DNA of 64,000 bases from Martinezella dioscoreae (GTDB lineage: Bacteria > Pseudomonadota > Alphaproteobacteria > Rhizobiales > Rhizobiaceae), in the NCBI RefSeq assembly GCF_009176305.1, contig NZ_BLAJ01000006.1:124001-188000 (forward strand), in the 5' to 3' direction. Positions 61,394 to 64,000 of this stretch are shown here, in pieces. The notes under the pieces are model-generated. The model was not told the DNA's origin. It worked only from the letters and a program-made list of their open reading frames with translations, and ran no database searches. How positions within the stretch are numbered: position 1 is the stretch's first letter; the number at the start of each line of letters is the position of its first letter. Both the position numbers and the translations under genes were made by a program.

Positions 61394-61741
61394 CTAGGGG
61401 GTAGAATCACGCAACAGCAGGCGCGTGCCGACCTCTACGATGGATCTGATCGCGGGGAGGAGTTCCTTCCCCAACTCGGTCAACTCGTATTCCACCGTGG
61501 GCGGTGATGTCGGTAAAACCTTGCGCGTGAGGACGCCGCGCTGTTCGAGATCCCGCAGCCTGCTCGTCATCACCTTCGCCGAGATGAAAGGATTGTCCCG
61601 GCGCAATTCCGAGAACCGGCGTGGGCCTTCGCTCAAGGACCAGAGCACCTCCGGCGTCCAGCAGCCGCCAAGGAGATCCATGCATTTCGACATGGGGCAG
61701 CCCGGGGGCGTCTCCACCTTCTTTCGTACCTTGAGTACCAT
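61394..61741 (-). CDS. HxlR-family regulator (QorR/YtfH-like)
   Basis: This 115-residue winged-helix protein has the HxlR pattern: near the N-terminus a Cys in PPGCPMSKCMDLLGGCW, then SLSEGPRRFSELRRDNPFIS, AKVMTSRLRDLEQRGVLTRK and the wing PPTVEYELTELGKELLP. The first Cys is the redox-sensing residue in HxlR/QorR proteins, which loosen from DNA on quinone or electrophile stress. The ATG at 61741 has GAAGGAAGGG upstream on the minus strand; the longer frame to 61798 would cross the operator. It diverges from the ytfG-like quinone reductase gene, the same pairing as ytfG/ytfH. Confidence 0.9.
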   Translation of the reverse strand: MVLKVRKKVETPPGCPMSKCMDLLGGCWTPEVLWSLSEGPRRFSELRRDNPFISAKVMTSRLRDLEQRGVLTRKVLPTSPPTVEYELTELGKELLPAIRSIVEVGTRLLLRDSTP

Positions 61742-61770
61742 TACCCTTCCTTCAACGGCAGTTTCCAGTT

Positions 61771-61794
61771 GGTTACCGGAAAATGAAGGTAACC
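61771..61794. promoter_or_regulatory. Inverted repeat, probable HxlR/QorR operator
   Basis: GGTTACC (61771-61777) and GGTAACC (61788-61794) are perfect complements with a 10-base spacer, in the divergent region between the regulator and the quinone reductase. A further half-site-like GGTAAC lies at about 61817. Binding by the HxlR protein is inferred. Confidence 0.65.
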
Positions 61795-61877
61795 GCAAGA
61801 TACGTGGTTTCCCGTGGTAACGATGGCCGTTATGTACAGGCCATCGAATTCATTGCAACCACGAAATGGACTGAACG

Positions 61878-62732
61878 ATGTACGCAGTAACTGGAGCAAC
61901 AGGACAACTTGGCCGCCTCGTGATCGAGGCGCTGCTGAAAACCATTCCCGCCAACCGGATCGTCGCGGCGGTTCGCAATCCGGCAAAGGCCAGGGATCTG
62001 GCCGAACGCGGGGTGATCGTGCGCGAGGCGGATTATAGCCGGCCCGACACGCTTGGTCCGGCGCTGACCGGCGTGGAGAAATTGCTGCTGATTTCCTCGA
62101 CCGAGGTCAGCGGCCGTCTTCCGCGGCATAGCGCTGTGATCGAGGCAGCCAAAGCGAACGGAGTTTCGCTGATCGCCTATACCAGCATGCTGCACGCCGA
62201 CACGTCGCCGGCAAGGCTCGCAATCGAGCATCGCCAGACAGAAGAGGTCATCGCGGCCTCGGAACTGCCCGCGGTGATCCTACGCAACGGCTGGTACACC
62301 GAGAATCACCTCATGGCGCTCCCCGCAGCACTAGAGCACGGCGCCTTCGTCGGTGCCGCAAAGGATGGGCGCTTCTCGTCAGCGGCCCGGCAGGACTATG
62401 CCGAGGCTGCAGCCGTGGTGCTGGCGACCGATGGGCATGCCGGGAAGACCTATGAGCTTGCAGCCGACCAAGCCTTTACCCTTGCCGAGCTTGCCGCAGA
62501 GGTCTCGCGCCAGTCGGGCAAGGCCGTCGTCTACAACGACCTGTCCGAGATTGCCTATCGTGATGTCCTGACGGGCGCCGGCCTGCCAGGCGACCTCGCC
62601 GCTCTTCTGGCCGATGCCGACGCCGCTGCCTCGCGCGGTGCGCTGTTCGACGGCGGTGGTGCGCTCGGGCGGTTGATCGGTCGTCCGACCACTTCGATGC
62701 AGAGCCTGGTCGCCGCCGCGTTGCGCGCCTGA
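61878..62732 (+). CDS. NAD(P)H:quinone oxidoreductase, NmrA-like atypical SDR (YtfG/QOR2-like)
   Basis: This 284-residue protein has the atypical-SDR cofactor loop TGATGQLG at residues 5-12, VRNPAKARDLAERGV, the family stretch KLLLISSTEVSGR, and ILRNGWYTENHL, which matches YtfG/QOR2. These enzymes reduce quinones by NADPH in the cytoplasm and help with electrophile stress. The ending FDGGGALGRLIGRPTTSM is also typical. It is divergent from an HxlR-family regulator with an inverted repeat between them, so induction by quinones is expected. A small membrane-protein gene lies about 185 bases downstream. Confidence 0.93.
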   Translation: MYAVTGATGQLGRLVIEALLKTIPANRIVAAVRNPAKARDLAERGVIVREADYSRPDTLGPALTGVEKLLLISSTEVSGRLPRHSAVIEAAKANGVSLIAYTSMLHADTSPARLAIEHRQTEEVIAASELPAVILRNGWYTENHLMALPAALEHGAFVGAAKDGRFSSAARQDYAEAAAVVLATDGHAGKTYELAADQAFTLAELAAEVSRQSGKAVVYNDLSEIAYRDVLTGAGLPGDLAALLADADAAASRGALFDGGGALGRLIGRPTTSMQSLVAAALRA

Positions 62733-62917
62733 GCCAGGTCTTCAGGCGATGTCACGTCGACAGAACGGCCGTGGTTTCCTGTTGGGCGGAGCCGCCTGAC
62801 CTCCATCCCACCTCGCAAGCTCGCGTGACACCAACGTGTCCGCGAGGTGAGGAAGTTCCACTCATCAACGCGATCAAGTTCAATTCGTCTCGTAAGATTA
62901 ATCCAGAGAGCTGCCCC

Positions 62918-63448
62918 ATGCCCATGAAATATCAAACAAACGACAAGGCGACGTCTTCAACAACGCGTCTGGAGCACAATTTGTCCCGCGCCGTCTCAGT
63001 CGGTTTCAGCGCTGGACTGACTGCCGGCGTGATCGTTCTCGTGCCCGTTCTGATCCTGCAACTGTCCCGGGGCGTTGGGATCGTACCTGAGATGCAACTG
63101 GCAGCCAGCAGCCTGATGGGCATGGCTGCCTATGCGGGCGCGACCGGCTTCGTCTTCGGGACGTTGCTCCACTTTTTCGTGTCGGTCGTTCCAGCCGTCG
63201 TCTACGCGCTGGTCGTCTGGCAAGTGCCGGTGGTGAACCGCTGGACGTGGATCGGTGGTCCTGTGCTCGGCATCATCCTGTTCTTCTTCATGGGCTTTGT
63301 CGTATTGCCGCTCAGCGCCTTCACGACACCCGCATCGGTGACCCCGATGCCCTTCGTGCCGGCCCTGCTGATCCATATGTTCGGTCTTGGGTTGCCGATC
63401 GCATGGGTTGTCAGGCGCGGATGGGCTCGGTCGAACAGTGTCGCTTGA
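62918..63448 (+). CDS. Small four-segment membrane protein of unknown function
   Basis: A 176-residue inner-membrane protein with four predicted segments at about 35-55, 65-92, 95-115 and 120-140, plus a further hydrophobic stretch near 150-168. Both ends are polar and likely cytoplasmic. The ATG at 62918 has AGAGAG upstream; the in-frame upstream part back to 62771 is unlikely coding. No family recognised with confidence. It may be co-transcribed with the quinone reductase gene, though 185 bases separate them. Confidence 0.75.
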   Translation: MPMKYQTNDKATSSTTRLEHNLSRAVSVGFSAGLTAGVIVLVPVLILQLSRGVGIVPEMQLAASSLMGMAAYAGATGFVFGTLLHFFVSVVPAVVYALVVWQVPVVNRWTWIGGPVLGIILFFFMGFVVLPLSAFTTPASVTPMPFVPALLIHMFGLGLPIAWVVRRGWARSNSVA

Positions 63449-63549
63449 TCTGCTATGCGCGGTGATCAGCCTCGCTGGTAAGACAAGGTGAGGAAGAGCC
63501 CGATTTAGCGCGAAACGACAGCGGGTTGAACGCGGTTGATCGCATCCTG

Positions 63550-64000
63550 TCATCGGCGGGTCGATATGCGCGGTAACAGCAGATAGGATGCATGCTCTCC
63601 GCCCGTCGCCAGCGTATCCGTCCCGCCATAGAGGGTGGCGTCGCGGTTAGGATGCGCGGCGAAGAACAGCCCGGAGTTGCTGGAGTTCGGAAGATCGTAG
63701 TCCTTGGCGCGAACGATGTTTGCGCCCGGGCCGTAGCCGAAATCCTTGCCCTGGATGGTCAGAGCCAGACGATAGCCCTTCGGAATGACGATGCTCGTCG
63801 GTTCGGTGAATTCCACATCCACTGGGTAAAGCTGCTCGGGCGTCATCGGCTCCGACGTCAGATGCGGATGGAACGGAGCATACTCGGTCGAGCGTGCCGG
63901 ATCGACCGCTCGGTGCGACACGCGCAGATAGCCGAGGCCGAGCGGTACATTCGGGTCGCTGTTGCCCATGAAGGCGACGTCGCGGCCTTGCGGATCGATC
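63550..64000 (-). CDS. CocE/X-Pro dipeptidyl-peptidase-type hydrolase, 3' part only
   Basis: The minus-strand frame is open through the right edge of the window, so only about 150 C-terminal residues are visible. IDPQGRDVAFMGNSDPNVPL, GLGYLRVSHRAVDP, HLTSEPMTPEQLYPVDVEFT and PKGYRLALTIQGKD match the C-terminal jelly-roll domain (PepX_C) of CocE/NonD hydrolases and X-Pro dipeptidyl-peptidases. The catalytic alpha/beta hydrolase domain lies outside. Substrate unknown; members cleave esters, amides or Xaa-Pro bonds. The internal ATG at 63969 is not the true start. Confidence 0.85.
   Translation of the reverse strand, partial: IDPQGRDVAFMGNSDPNVPLGLGYLRVSHRAVDPARSTEYAPFHPHLTSEPMTPEQLYPVDVEFTEPTSIVIPKGYRLALTIQGKDFGYGPGANIVRAKDYDLPNSSNSGLFFAAHPNRDATLYGGTDTLATGGEHASYLLLPRISTRR

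Noticed and set aside
1..64000. CRISPR array, phage genes or a retron/defence island
   Set aside because: No regularly spaced direct repeats, cas genes, phage structural genes or reverse transcriptase were seen on either strand.

Overview
This looks like a chromosome or large-replicon segment of a Rhizobiales bacterium close to Rhizobium/Agrobacterium. The grounds are an NdvB/ChvB-type cyclic beta-1,2-glucan synthase of 2830 codons, an Agrobacterium-style type VI secretion (T6SS) cluster with divergent tssA and clpV, an HWE/HisKA_2 histidine kinase, two chemoreceptors ending in xWxxF, a FecR plus CHASE2-cyclase pair, and the GC-rich codon use. The assignment rests on gene content only; no search was run.

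Layout. 1-10830: T6SS, with the start of tssA on the minus strand, then clpV, hcp, an unrecognised 182-residue gene, vgrG, a DUF2169 adaptor, a PAAR-like (DUF4150)/Ntox15 DNase effector and its GAD-like immunity protein. 10831-11762: accessory DNA with an IS630-type transposase remnant and a 70-residue orphan protein that has a paralogue at 32020. 11763-20255: ndvB. 20256-23240: small and broken genes and a short-chain dehydrogenase. 23241-31455: a polar amino-acid-type ABC importer followed by two NodB/PuuE-like deacetylase-fold proteins, an MmgE/PrpD protein, an argininosuccinate-lyase-like enzyme and a LysR regulator. I read this as a catabolic operon, possibly for an aminopolycarboxylate or N-succinyl amino acid.

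31456-38451: the small paralogue, a PRC-barrel protein, a KaiC-like ATPase / HWE kinase / receiver operon, a DUF1236 exported protein, and decayed genes (AAA/DUF4143 piece, SDR). 39091-44317: two methyl-accepting chemotaxis proteins. 45201-48495: a FecR-domain protein with a His/Asp-rich tail, convergent with a CHASE2 adenylate cyclase. 48702-50769: TetR and a Bcr/CflA exporter, divergent around a clear operator. 51416-58600: a carbohydrate ABC importer lacking its ATPase, a family 2 glycoside hydrolase and a divergent LacI regulator. 58872-60998: a frameshifted epoxide-hydrolase-like gene and a divergent LysR regulator. 61394-63448: a HxlR (QorR-like) regulator, a divergent YtfG-like quinone reductase and a small membrane protein. 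63550-end: the 3' part of a CocE/X-Pro-peptidase-like hydrolase.

How the genes fit together. The T6SS part is a full VgrG-adaptor-effector-immunity loading module. The catabolic, sugar, drug-efflux and quinone-reductase parts are each paired with their own local regulator. Most non-coding stretches hold palindromes, terminators or gene debris. Start codons were chosen by Shine-Dalgarno position and family length where the longest frame looked too long.
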